The notes beneath the pieces were generated by a model. The model was not told where the DNA came from. It made no database searches and saw only the letters and a list, made by a program, of their open reading frames with translations. The position numbers and the translations under genes are program-made. From an uncultured Rhodanobacteraceae bacterium (GTDB taxonomy: Bacteria > Pseudomonadota > Gammaproteobacteria > Xanthomonadales > Ahniellaceae), in the NCBI GenBank assembly GCA_937873105.1, contig CALMWD010000433.1, positions 1 through 8,975 of the forward strand: a stretch of 8,975 nt of DNA, given 5' to 3'. Positions 1-6,618 of this stretch are shown here, piece after piece. Each line of letters opens with the position of its first letter. Positions within the stretch are counted from its first letter, which is position 1.

Positions 1-376
1 CCTTGCGATCGAGCTCGTGGAAGTGATCCCAGGTCGCCCAGTGCGGCACCAGGTTCGAGTTCGCGAGCAGCACGCGCGGGGCATCGGCATGGCTCGGGAA
101 CACGCCGACCGGCTTGCCGCTCTGCACCAGCAAGGTCTCATCGTCGTTCAGTTCGCGCAGTGTCTTCAGGATCGCGTCGAACGACTCCCAGTTGCGCGCG
201 GCGCGGCCGATGCCGCCGTAGACCACGAGCTCGGCCGGGTTCTCGGCCACCTCGGGATCAAGGTTGTTCTGCAGCATGCGGTAGGCGGCTTCGGTCAGCC
301 AGCTCTTGCAGGCCAGGGTGTTGCCGCGCGGGGCGCGGATGACGCGCGTATCGTCGCGCCGGGTGAAGGTGGGCAT
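1..376 (-). CDS. hutU: Urocanate hydratase, N-terminal 125 codons (runs off the left edge)
   Basis: Urocanate hydratase converts urocanate to 4-imidazolone-5-propionate, the second step of histidine degradation, in the cytoplasm with tightly bound NAD+. Read on the minus strand from ATG at 376-374, the protein begins [18 protein letters not shown]. It then shows family blocks in order: [60 protein letters not shown], and [16 protein letters not shown] near the edge. These match the N-terminal domain closely and without gaps. A Shine-Dalgarno GAGGA (plus-strand TCCTC, 384-388) lies 7 nt before the start, which supports this ATG. The catalytic C-terminal part is outside the window. The gene diverges from the beta-propeller gene; other hut genes may follow it beyond the left edge. 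Identification is firm; completeness cannot be judged. Confidence 0.95.
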   Translation of the reverse strand, partial: MPTFTRRDDTRVIRAPRGNTLACKSWLTEAAYRMLQNNLDPEVAENPAELVVYGGIGRAARNWESFDAILKTLRELNDDETLLVQSGKPVGVFPSHADAPRVLLANSNLVPHWATWDHFHELDRK

Positions 377-485
377 GGATCGGTCCTCGGAAGGTCGCCC
401 ATTATCCATGCCGAGGCACACGAGTCATGACGATTTTTCGGGTGTTCTTGCGTAAGAGGCCCGGACCACCCACGGAGTTGCCCGA
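377..485. other. Divergent intergenic spacer between hutU and the propeller gene
   Basis: This 109-bp spacer carries the Shine-Dalgarno of hutU (plus-strand TCCTC, 384-388). It also holds that of the propeller gene, GGAG at 474-477, 8 nt before ATG 486. It should contain promoters for both directions, but I see no convincing -35/-10 pair and no clear HutC-type operator. Confidence 0.5.
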
Positions 486-2766
486 ATGAATCCCGTTGCT
501 CGCCGCTGTCGACGCCTGCTCTGCCTCGTTTTCGCCCTGATACCCAGCCTGACGTCGGCCGACCCTTTGGCCTGGATCACGAACGCCAACAGCAGCAACC
601 TCAGCGTCATCGATACGGCGACCGATCAAATCTCCGGCGCGCCCGTCGCGACCATGCCGTCGCCCCGTGCGGTCGCCCTGTCGGCGACACATGTCTATGT
701 CGTGCACGATTCCGGAACATTGTCGATCATCAACAAATCGACGCGCCTGAGCAGCACGATTCCCCTGCCTGCAGGACTACCGGGCGGCGTGGCCGTCAGC
801 CCGGACGGTACGCGTGTCTACGTCGCCAGCACCGACAATGACGCGCTTTATGTTTTCGATGCCACGACGCAAGCCCTGATCACAACCCTGTCCATCGACA
901 ATCCCACCGGCGTCGCGGTGAAGCCCGACGGCAGCCGCGTCTATGTCGGCTACGACGACGGCTTCAATGCGCGCATCGCCGTGCTCGACACGACCACGAA
1001 CACCTTGTTGTCGCCCCTGAACATCGGCGGACGCGAGCCTTCCGGCCTGGCGGTCTCGCCCGACGGCACGCGACTGTATGTCTGCGCAAGCGCGACCAAC
1101 ACCGTCGTGGCCATCAACCTCGACAACGGCGCGGTGCTGACGAACATTCCGGTCGGCGCCGATCCGCGTGGCATCGTCTTCAACCACGCCGGAACCCGCG
1201 CCTATGTCGCCGAGTACGCCAGCGCACAGGTCGGCGTGATCGACACCTCGACGCACGCCGTCATCGATCATTTCAACCCTGGCGGCAACGGCCCTTGGGG
1301 CATCGATGTCAGCGCCGACGATACCCGCGTCTACGTGGCGAACTATCTCAGCAACAATGTCGGCATCCGCAATGTCGTGAACAACACCGTCGTCACCCGC
1401 TCCGTCGGCAATGGACCGGTCGCTTTCGGTCGATTCATCGACGCCTACGTGCCGCCACCGCAGGTACCGCCCACGCTCGGCAACATTCCCGATCAGACCG
1501 CCGCCAGCGGCGCGCCGTTTTCGCTGGACCTGGTCAACTACGTGAGCACGACCAATGGCGACCCGATCAACGCATTCGCGATCACCGCCGGAACGCTGCC
1601 GGATGGACTCGGTCTCGATACGGCCACCGGCATGATCAGCGGAACGCCGGCACTTGCAGGTCGCGGCTACAGCATCACGGTGCCGGCCAGCGACGACGAT
1701 GGCCCGAGCAATGCCGACACGATCGCCTGCATTCGACGAGAGTTTTCGTCGAATCCGAACGATCGCGTTCACCATCGGATCGCCGGCAAGCACGACGCCG
1801 CGCGACGTTTTGGTCGGCAGTTACACCGGCGGCCTGCGTGGCTTTCCCTCGGGCGCGACCGGCAATGTCGCACCCACACGCCAGTTGAACGGCGCGAACT
1901 CCCAGTTGGCATATCCGTACGGCATGGCCTACGACGGCACGGATGGCTCGCTGTTTGTCGCCGACTTCGTGGGAACGGCGATTCGCGTCTTTGACGTCGA
2001 CGCGCGCGGCGACACCGCACCCAAGCGGACACTAACGTCCTCCTGGCTTGGACAACCGCGCGGCGTGGCAGTCGACAGTCAACACGCAGAAATCGCGACC
2101 GTCGGTGGCGGTTGCTATCCGTGCTTCTGGCCGACTTCCGCGAGCGGCAACGATGAACCGACACGGCGCCTGATTTGGGAAATCCAGCAACCATTCAGTC
2201 TGGCGCTCAACCCGTCGCAGGACGAGGTCTTCCTCGGCGACGCCGATGCCATTCCCGCGAATAGTGGGCGGGTTGTGGTCTTGCCCCGCACCGCCCACGG
2301 CCAGGTCATCCCGTTGCGTGTCATCCAGGGACCAAGCACGCGCATCGGAAACGGCGGCGGCGCCCAGCGCATTGCATTCGACCCTGGACTGCAAACGCTC
2401 TATGTGCTCACTCACAATGCGGACCCCGTCAACAGCAACCTGCGGCACTCCCGCGTGCTGGCCTTTCCCGCGTCCGCATCTGGAAACGTGACGCCTTTGC
2501 GCGTGATCGAAGGCTCGAACACGCAACTGGATATCCCGAGCGACCAACTCCCCTACGGATTGTCGTTCGATCCCGCCACGCAACGCTTGCTGGTCTCGAT
2601 CTACTCCAACACCGCGGCCCAGAATCGCGTGCTGACCTTCCACGCCGGCGACAACGGCAATGCCGCTCCCTTGTCGTCAATCGGGGGCGCAACCACCGGC
2701 CTCGACCGCATCGGCACGGCGGTCGTCGTTCCGGTTAACCTGATCCACCGCGACGGATTCGAGTGA
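486..2766 (+). pseudogene. Secreted double beta-propeller protein with Ig-like linker, split by a 40-bp frameshifting insertion
   Basis: As it stands, frame one runs 486-1994 (502 codons, the last 88 out of register). The rest is read in another frame, open from before 1654 to the stop at 2764-2766. Removing 40 bp (repeat copies at 1719-1726 and 1759-1766) gives one continuous 746-residue protein. Restored residues 1-25 are a signal peptide (MNPVARRCRRLLCLVFALIP, cleavage after LTSA). About 26-320 are YVTN-type propeller repeats (GVAVSPDGTRVYVAS, GLAVSPDGTRLYVCA). About 328-420 are a He_PIG-like Ig fold (TLPDGLGLDTATGMISGTPA) whose last strand, ADTIAFTI, appears only after the repair. About 427-735 are six blades of another propeller type with a recurring SGNVTPLRVIEGSNTQL motif. 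The C-terminus is HRDGFE. GGAG at 474-477 supports the start. It is probably exported; the ligand is unknown. The second half has no start site or signal peptide of its own, so I treat it as part of the same broken gene. Confidence 0.8.
1719..1766. repeat. 8-bp direct repeats flanking a 32-bp palindromic insert
   Basis: ACGATCGC occurs at 1719-1726 and again at 1759-1766. Between them, 32 bp contain a perfect inverted repeat, ATTCGACGA at 1731-1739 and TCGTCGAAT at 1746-1754, with a 6-nt loop (GAGTTT). Repeat unit plus insert is 40 bp, which is not a multiple of three, so it shifts the reading frame of the propeller gene. The layout resembles a tiny mobile-element footprint with a target duplication, or a slipped or template-switched replication product. 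Confidence 0.85.
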
Positions 2767-2770
2767 GTGC

Positions 2771-3049
2771 ATGCAACCGGAACACATCGGCTTCCTCGCC
2801 GCCCTGCTGACCACCGGCGCCTTCGTCCCGCAGGCCTGGATGACCGTGCGCACCCGCGATACACGCAGCATCTCGCTGGCGATGTACGTGGTGTTCAACA
2901 TCGGCATCGCGCTGTGGCTGGCCTACGGCGTGCTGATCGACTCGCGGCCGATGGTCTGGGCGAACGTGATCACCCTGGCCTTGTCGATGACCATCCTCGC
3001 GGTGAAATGGCAGAACCGTCATCGCGACCGGCAGCCGCCCGGCACCTGA
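2771..3049 (+). CDS. SemiSWEET family small transporter (PQ-loop / MtN3 fold)
   Basis: This 92-residue protein has the size and pattern of bacterial SemiSWEETs, which dimerise in the inner membrane and passively transport small solutes, sucrose or glucose in studied members. Three membrane segments are visible at about 6-24, 36-56 and 62-82. The PQ motif sits in the first helix (AFVPQAW, Pro20-Gln21). The second helix carries the family signature WLAYG. The third begins with WANVITLALSMTIL, containing the conserved Asn that usually lines the substrate site. It starts 4 bp after the propeller stop codon, so the two may be co-transcribed; a GAG-rich stretch in the end of that gene (2761-2767) could serve as a weak Shine-Dalgarno. 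The substrate cannot be told from the sequence. Family assignment is secure. Confidence 0.9.
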   Translation: MQPEHIGFLAALLTTGAFVPQAWMTVRTRDTRSISLAMYVVFNIGIALWLAYGVLIDSRPMVWANVITLALSMTILAVKWQNRHRDRQPPGT

Positions 3050-3092
3050 GTGTTCGCGCTGTCCACAGGCGGACGGCGCGCTGTCCGCGGAC

Positions 3093-3111
3093 ATTCGTCA
3101 GGGTGACGAAT
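3093..3111. repeat. Perfect 8-bp stem hairpin with 3-nt loop
   Basis: ATTCGTCA (3093-3100) and TGACGAAT (3104-3111) are exact reverse complements separated by GGG. The hairpin directly follows the 10-bp palindrome GTCCGCGGAC (3083-3092) and precedes a second, larger hairpin at 3113-3149. It has no T tract. It could be a folded RNA leader, a protein-binding dyad, or part of the 3' end of the SemiSWEET transcript. Confidence 0.7.
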
Positions 3112-3112
3112 C

Positions 3113-3149
3113 GGCGATGAAAACCGCATGGGAATGCGGTTTCATCGTC
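3113..3149. repeat. Long hairpin (about 16 bp) capped by a GGGA tetraloop
   Basis: The left arm GGCGATGAAAACCGCAT (3113-3129) pairs with ATGCGGTTTCATCGTC (3134-3149), with one bulged A and one G-T wobble. The loop GGGA (3130-3133) fits the GNRA tetraloop pattern, which favours RNA folding on the plus strand. No T run follows on either strand, so it is not a textbook intrinsic terminator. It lies 48 nt upstream of the small membrane protein start. A further 10-bp palindrome, GATTGCAATC (3159-3168), lies between them. The interval 3050-3197 therefore holds no gene but is densely structured. Confidence 0.75.
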
Positions 3150-3197
3150 TGGCACGGCGATTGCAATCCCGGTGCATCCACTGCCAGGAGGCCTGCC

Positions 3198-3365
3198 ATG
3201 AACTACCGCCGCTCGACCCGCGCACAACAACAGCGACTCGTCTTCCTCGCCGTCTATGTCGTGCTTTCGACGATCGCGACATGGTCTGCATCGTCCAAGC
3301 ACAGCATCGGCAACGAGGCTGCGCCGAAGGTCACTGCAACCGCGCTGGCGCGCATCGCATCCTGA
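3198..3365 (+). CDS. Small single-span membrane protein of unknown function (55 aa)
   Basis: I do not recognise this gene. A perfect Shine-Dalgarno AGGAGG (3186-3191) stands 6 nt before ATG 3198, much the best ribosome site in this part of the window, so I take this start and not the in-frame ATG at 3117, which lies inside a hairpin. The product begins with a very basic head (MNYRRSTRAQQQR), followed by one hydrophobic helix at about 16-31 (LVFLAVYVVLSTIATW). A polar tail of about 24 residues ends ALARIAS. The basic head predicts an N-in orientation with the tail in the periplasm; alternatively the helix could be an uncleaved or cleaved signal sequence. The leader upstream is rich in hairpins. 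The next gene starts 117 bp later and looks separately promoted. Confidence 0.6.
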   Translation: MNYRRSTRAQQQRLVFLAVYVVLSTIATWSASSKHSIGNEAAPKVTATALARIAS

Positions 3366-3370
3366 TCCGC

Positions 3371-3393
3371 GTAGGGCCGTTCACGCCGCGGCC
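3371..3393 (+). repeat. Possible single GTAG-type REP unit
   Basis: GTAG (3371-3374) is followed directly by GGCCG (3375-3379), which pairs with CGGCC (3389-3393) across a 9-nt loop. Short GTAG-headed hairpins are the pattern of REP elements known in Stenotrophomonas and relatives. The stem is only 5 bp and I see no second copy in the window, so this may be chance in GC-rich DNA. Confidence 0.2.
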
Positions 3394-3423
3394 TTGCAAC
3401 GTACCGGGCGGGGCCGTCGCGTC

Positions 3424-3437
3424 GGACAGCCCTGTCC
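3424..3437. promoter_or_regulatory. 14-bp dyad upstream of ada-alkA, candidate operator
   Basis: GGACAG (3424-3429) and CTGTCC (3432-3437) form a perfect inverted repeat with a 2-bp spacer, centred about 52 bp before the ada-alkA start. An upstream position like this suits an activator site, but it does not match the E. coli Ada box. A GCGCA core at 3454-3458 is closer to that box, but too short to rely on. Confidence 0.3.
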
Positions 3438-3466
3438 AAATCATGCCAGTGCGGCGCACCCCTCGC

Positions 3467-3475
3467 TGCTACTGT
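3467..3475 (+). promoter_or_regulatory. Extended -10 promoter candidate for ada-alkA (possibly leaderless)
   Basis: TGCTACTGT reads as an extended -10 (TG, one base, then TACTGT at 3470-3475). No good -35 is visible at the right distance, which would fit an activator-dependent promoter. Transcription would be expected to begin at about 3482-3483, on or next to the ATG at 3483. No Shine-Dalgarno precedes that ATG, so the mRNA may be leaderless. Confidence 0.35.
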
Positions 3476-3482
3476 GCCGGCC

Positions 3483-4913
3483 ATGGATGGCCACCCCTCC
3501 CTCGATGCCGCTCGCTGCGAACGCGCCCGACTGGCGCGCGACGCACGCTTCGACGGCCTGTTCTACACCGCCGTGAAGACCACCGGCATCTACTGCCGCC
3601 CGGTCTGCCCGGCACCGGCGCCGAAGGCGGCCAATGTCGTGTATTTCGATACCGCCGCCGCAGCGGCCGCCGCCGGCTTCCGTCCGTGCCTGCGCTGCCG
3701 TCCGGAACTGTCGCCGGACGACCGCGATGGCCGCGCCCGCGACCAGGTCGCCGACCGCGTGTTGGCACGCATCCATGAGGGCGCGCTCGACGAACAGGAC
3801 GCCGCCGGTCTGGCCGCCGAGTTCGCGCTCGGCGAACGCCAGTTGCGCCGCCTGTTCCTCGCCCGCTACGGCGTCACGCCGCAAGCCGCCGCGGCCACCC
3901 ATCGGCTGCACATCGCCAAGCAACTGCTGACCGAAACGCGGCTGCCGGTGATCGACATCGCCTTCGCCGCCGGGTATGCCAGCCTGCGCCGCTTCAACCA
4001 GGCCTTTGCCGCGGCGACCGGCATGAGTCCGACACGCCTGCGCAGGAACAGCGGCGATGCCGACGACGGTGCCGAGACGCAGACGCTGCGCCTGGCGTAT
4101 CGCCCGCCCTACGACTGGCCGCGCGTGCTCGCCTTCCTGCGTGCGCGCGCGCTCGCCGGCATCGAGGCCGTCGACGCCGATGTCTACGAACGGGTGCTGC
4201 CCGAGTTCGGCCCGACGGCCCGGCTGCGAGTGACGCACGACCGCGCCCGCGATGCGCTCGCCCTGCATCTGCACGCGGTGCCGACCAAGGCCATGCCGGC
4301 GCTGGCGCAGCGCGTGCGGCGCATGTTCGACCTCGACGCCGACCCGAAGGCGATCGCGTCGGTGTTGTCGGCCGATGCGCGCCTGAAATCGGGTCTTGCG
4401 AAGCGTCCCGGGCTGCGCGTACCGGTCGGCTTCGATGCCTGGGAAACCGCGGTGCGCGCCATCGTCGGGCAGCGCATCAGCGTCACCGCGACGCGGACCC
4501 TGCTGACCCGGCTGATCGACGCCGATGGTCGCTTTCCGTCCGCCGCCGCGCTATGCGAACGCGATCTCGGGGGACTCGGCCTCACCGCAGCGCGCGCGCA
4601 GACGATCCGGGCGCTCGCCGCCGCGGTCGTCGACGGCCGCGTGCATTTCCGCGCCGGGCAATCGCTCGACGCCTTCGTCGAGGCCCTGGTCGCACTGCCC
4701 GGCATTGGCCCCTGGACCGCGCACTACATCGCGATGCGCGCGCTCGGCCATCCGGACGCCTATCCGTTCGGCGACCTGATCGTGCGCCGCGCCCTCGGCG
4801 ATCCGACCCCGCGCGCCGAACGCGCGATGGCCGACGCCTGGCGCCCGTGGCGCAGCTACGTCGTCCTCCATCTCTGGACCGAAACGAGCGAACGAGGAAA
4901 CCTCGCGACATGA
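3483..4913 (+). CDS. AdaA-AraC-AlkA fusion: methyl-sensing regulator joined to DNA-3-methyladenine glycosylase II
   Basis: This 476-residue protein joins the N-terminal half of Ada to AlkA. Residues 1-80 form the zinc-binding Ada domain: TTGIYCRPVC and GFRPCLRC place cysteines at 38, 42, 69 and 72, the same numbers as the zinc ligands of E. coli Ada. Cys38 is the expected acceptor of methyl groups from phosphotriesters. That agreement favours ATG 3483 over the GTG at 3474. About 85-185 is an AraC-type double helix-turn-helix (IAFAAGYASLRRFNQAF). About 195-476 is AlkA, with the helix-hairpin-helix LPGIGPWTAHYIAMRALG from residue 405 and probable catalytic Asp431 in FGDLIVRRAL. It should sense methylation, activate transcription and excise alkylated bases. 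Similar fusions occur in other bacteria, including mycobacteria. Its stop overlaps the ogt start by ATGA, indicating an operon and translational coupling. Confidence 0.92.
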   Translation: MDGHPSLDAARCERARLARDARFDGLFYTAVKTTGIYCRPVCPAPAPKAANVVYFDTAAAAAAAGFRPCLRCRPELSPDDRDGRARDQVADRVLARIHEGALDEQDAAGLAAEFALGERQLRRLFLARYGVTPQAAAATHRLHIAKQLLTETRLPVIDIAFAAGYASLRRFNQAFAAATGMSPTRLRRNSGDADDGAETQTLRLAYRPPYDWPRVLAFLRARALAGIEAVDADVYERVLPEFGPTARLRVTHDRARDALALHLHAVPTKAMPALAQRVRRMFDLDADPKAIASVLSADARLKSGLAKRPGLRVPVGFDAWETAVRAIVGQRISVTATRTLLTRLIDADGRFPSAAALCERDLGGLGLTAARAQTIRALAAAVVDGRVHFRAGQSLDAFVEALVALPGIGPWTAHYIAMRALGHPDAYPFGDLIVRRALGDPTPRAERAMADAWRPWRSYVVLHLWTETSERGNLAT

Positions 4914-5419
4914 ACACGATCTGGTTCGACACCTTCGACAGCCCGATCGGCCCGCTGACCGCGGCCGCAGACGCCGTCGGCCTGCGCTGGCTGCTGTTCC
5001 CGCAGAACCGCCACGAGCCGCTGCGCACCCTTTGGCGGCGCGACCCGGCGCCCTTCGCCGAGCTGCGTCGGCAACTGGCGGCGTACTTCGCCGGCGAGCG
5101 GCGCGACTTCGACCTGGCGCTGGCGCCGCAGGGCACGCCGTTCCAGCAATCGGTCTGGGCCGCGTTGCGCGCCATCCCCTACGGCGAGACCCGGAGCTAT
5201 CGCGACCAGGCACTGGCCGTGGGCAATCCGAAGGGCGTGCGCGCGGTCGGCCTCGCCAATGGCCGCAATCCGCTGCCCATCGTGATTCCCTGCCATCGCG
5301 TCATCGGCGCGAATGGATCGATGACCGGCTTCGGCGGCGGCATCGAGACCAAGCGTTTCCTGCTCGACCTGGAAGCGCGCCATGCCGACGCGAGGTTTCA
5401 GCTGCGCGCGAGCCGCTGA
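4910..5419 (+). CDS. ogt: Methylated-DNA--protein-cysteine S-methyltransferase
   Basis: This enzyme removes methyl groups from O6-methylguanine (and O4-methylthymine) by irreversible transfer to its own cysteine. The 169-residue length is normal for the stand-alone enzyme. The motif PIVIPCHRVIGANGSMTGFG contains the acceptor Cys128. Upstream are the helix-turn-helix block GTPFQQSVWAALRAIPYGET and VGLANGRNPLP, both typical of the family. The N-terminal domain begins IWFDTFDSPIGPLTAAA. The ATG overlaps the stop of the AdaA-AlkA gene (ATGA at 4910-4913), and GAGGAAA at 4894-4900 is a good Shine-Dalgarno. Functionally it supplies the methyltransferase half that E. coli Ada carries at its C-terminus. 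Its last 22 bp overlap the end of the convergent hutF. Confidence 0.95.
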   Translation: MNTIWFDTFDSPIGPLTAAADAVGLRWLLFPQNRHEPLRTLWRRDPAPFAELRRQLAAYFAGERRDFDLALAPQGTPFQQSVWAALRAIPYGETRSYRDQALAVGNPKGVRAVGLANGRNPLPIVIPCHRVIGANGSMTGFGGGIETKRFLLDLEARHADARFQLRASR

Positions 5420-6618
5420 ACGGTGTCGACGTAACGCGCTGCGATGCGTTCCTCGTCGATGTGACGGCGTTCGCGCACGAGCACGCGACCGCGCACCGAG
5501 ACTTCGCGCACCAGCGGCTGGTTGCCGGAGAAGATCCAGGCGTCCAGCCACTCGCCTTCGGAACGCGCCGCCAGCAGCGGGTGTGCGGCATCGAGGGTGA
5601 CCGTCGATGCATTCGCTGCGATGCGCGCACCGGCCGATCGACGCCCGCCCTCAAGCACGCGGCCGTAAAGGAAGCGTCCGACCGACTTTTCCTGCGCGCC
5701 GACCGCGACGCAACGTCGCTGCAGACGCAGGCGCTGGCCGTATTCCAGCCAGCGCAATTCCTCGACCGGCGACACCGAGATGTGGCTGTCGGAGCCGATG
5801 CTGAAGGCGCCGTTCGCGGCGAGGTATTCGGGCAATGGAAACAGGCCGTCGCCGAGATTCGCCTCGGTGCTCGGGCAGAGGCAGACCGTGGCCCCGGAAT
5901 CGGCCAGGGCCTGGACTTCCGGCGCGCTGAGATGGGTCGCATGCACCAGCGTCCAGCGCGCATCCACGGCGGTCTGGTCGAGCAGCCAGGACACCGGCCG
6001 TGTCCCGCGCAGGGCCAGGCATTCGTCGACCTCGGCCTGCTGTTCGGCGATGTGGATGTGGATCGGGCGGTCGGCGCGCGCCTCGGCCGCGAGCACGGCC
6101 TGCATCGCCTCCGGCGGCACCGCGCGCAGCGAATGCAGCGCGATGCCGACCTGCAGCGCGTCGGATTCGTCGCGGCGCAGGTGCTCGACCAGACGCAGGA
6201 AGGCCTCGGCGTCGTGACCGAAGCGCTGCTGGCGCGGACTCAGCGCGCGCCCGTCGAAGCCGCCCTGCATGTACAGCACGGGCAGCAGGCACAGATCGAT
6301 GCCGGTCTCCTGGGCGGCGGCAATCAGGGCCCGCGACATCGCCGCCGCGTCGGCATAAGGACGACCGTCGCGCCGGTGATGCAGGTAGTGGAATTCGCAG
6401 ACCGCGGTGTATCCCGCCTTGAGCATCTCGACGTACAGCTGCGCCGCGATCGCCTGCAGGTCGTCGGGCTCGACCAGTCCCGCGTAGCGATACATCTGCT
6501 CGCGCCAGGTCCAGAAACTGTCGGCGGGATCGGTCTGGTGTTCGGCCAGGCCTGCCATCGCGCGCTGGAAGGCGTGCGAGTGGGCGTTGACCAGTCCGGG
6601 CAAGGTGCAGTCGGGCAT
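5398..6618 (-). CDS. hutF: Formimidoylglutamate deiminase, N-terminally short
   Basis: HutF deiminates N-formimidoyl-L-glutamate to N-formyl-L-glutamate and ammonia, the fourth step of the five-step histidine route. It is an amidohydrolase-fold zinc enzyme. The 406 residues carry the family metal ligands: His13 and His15 in LVNAHSHAFQRAMAG, His189 in HIHIAEQQAEVDE, and Asp277 in IGSDSHISVSPVEELRWLEY. FWTWREQMYR and EFHYLHH are further HutF hallmarks. The usual enzyme is about 450 residues and places HxH near residue 56, so about 43 residues, the N-terminal strands of the small beta domain, are missing. An in-frame TAG 13 codons before ATG 6618, with no alternative start between, rules out an upstream start. 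The C-terminal strands are present (WLDAWIFSGNQPLVREVSV). No Shine-Dalgarno is evident. Function is clear; activity is uncertain because of the short N-terminus. Confidence 0.9.
   Translation of the reverse strand: MPDCTLPGLVNAHSHAFQRAMAGLAEHQTDPADSFWTWREQMYRYAGLVEPDDLQAIAAQLYVEMLKAGYTAVCEFHYLHHRRDGRPYADAAAMSRALIAAAQETGIDLCLLPVLYMQGGFDGRALSPRQQRFGHDAEAFLRLVEHLRRDESDALQVGIALHSLRAVPPEAMQAVLAAEARADRPIHIHIAEQQAEVDECLALRGTRPVSWLLDQTAVDARWTLVHATHLSAPEVQALADSGATVCLCPSTEANLGDGLFPLPEYLAANGAFSIGSDSHISVSPVEELRWLEYGQRLRLQRRCVAVGAQEKSVGRFLYGRVLEGGRRSAGARIAANASTVTLDAAHPLLAARSEGEWLDAWIFSGNQPLVREVSVRGRVLVRERRHIDEERIAARYVDTVQRLARS

Noticed and set aside
1719..1766. Programmed ribosomal frameshift or single-base sequencing error as the cause of the split
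   Set aside because: No slippery sequence is evident. A one-base change would leave 13 foreign residues within the Ig strand, whereas removal of the exact 40-bp repeat unit restores the fold cleanly. An assembly error cannot be fully excluded.
777..1793. Long open frame on the minus strand inside the propeller gene
   Set aside because: It is antisense to a recognisable repeat protein and has an Arg/Asp/Val-rich composition without domains, as expected from codon bias in GC-rich DNA.
1654..2766. Independent 370-codon gene for the second propeller
   Set aside because: Its first 40 or so residues are out-of-frame Ig-domain sequence, and it lacks a signal peptide. Its frame joins the upstream gene exactly once the 40-bp insertion is removed.
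3113..3149. Intrinsic terminator for the SemiSWEET gene
   Set aside because: The stem is strong but has no T tract on either strand, so I list it as a structured element only.
3117..3197. Longer start (ATG 3117) for the small membrane protein
   Set aside because: That ATG lies within the strong hairpin, lacks a Shine-Dalgarno, and adds residues that do not look like a natural N-terminus. ATG 3198 has a perfect AGGAGG.
3474..3482. GTG start for AdaA-AlkA
   Set aside because: ATG 3483 places the four zinc cysteines at the E. coli Ada positions 38, 42, 69 and 72; the GTG also lies within the likely -10 box.
3441..4274. 277-codon open frame on the minus strand across the ada-alkA start
   Set aside because: Antisense shadow of the Ada and AraC domains, with Ala/Gly/Arg-rich low-information sequence.
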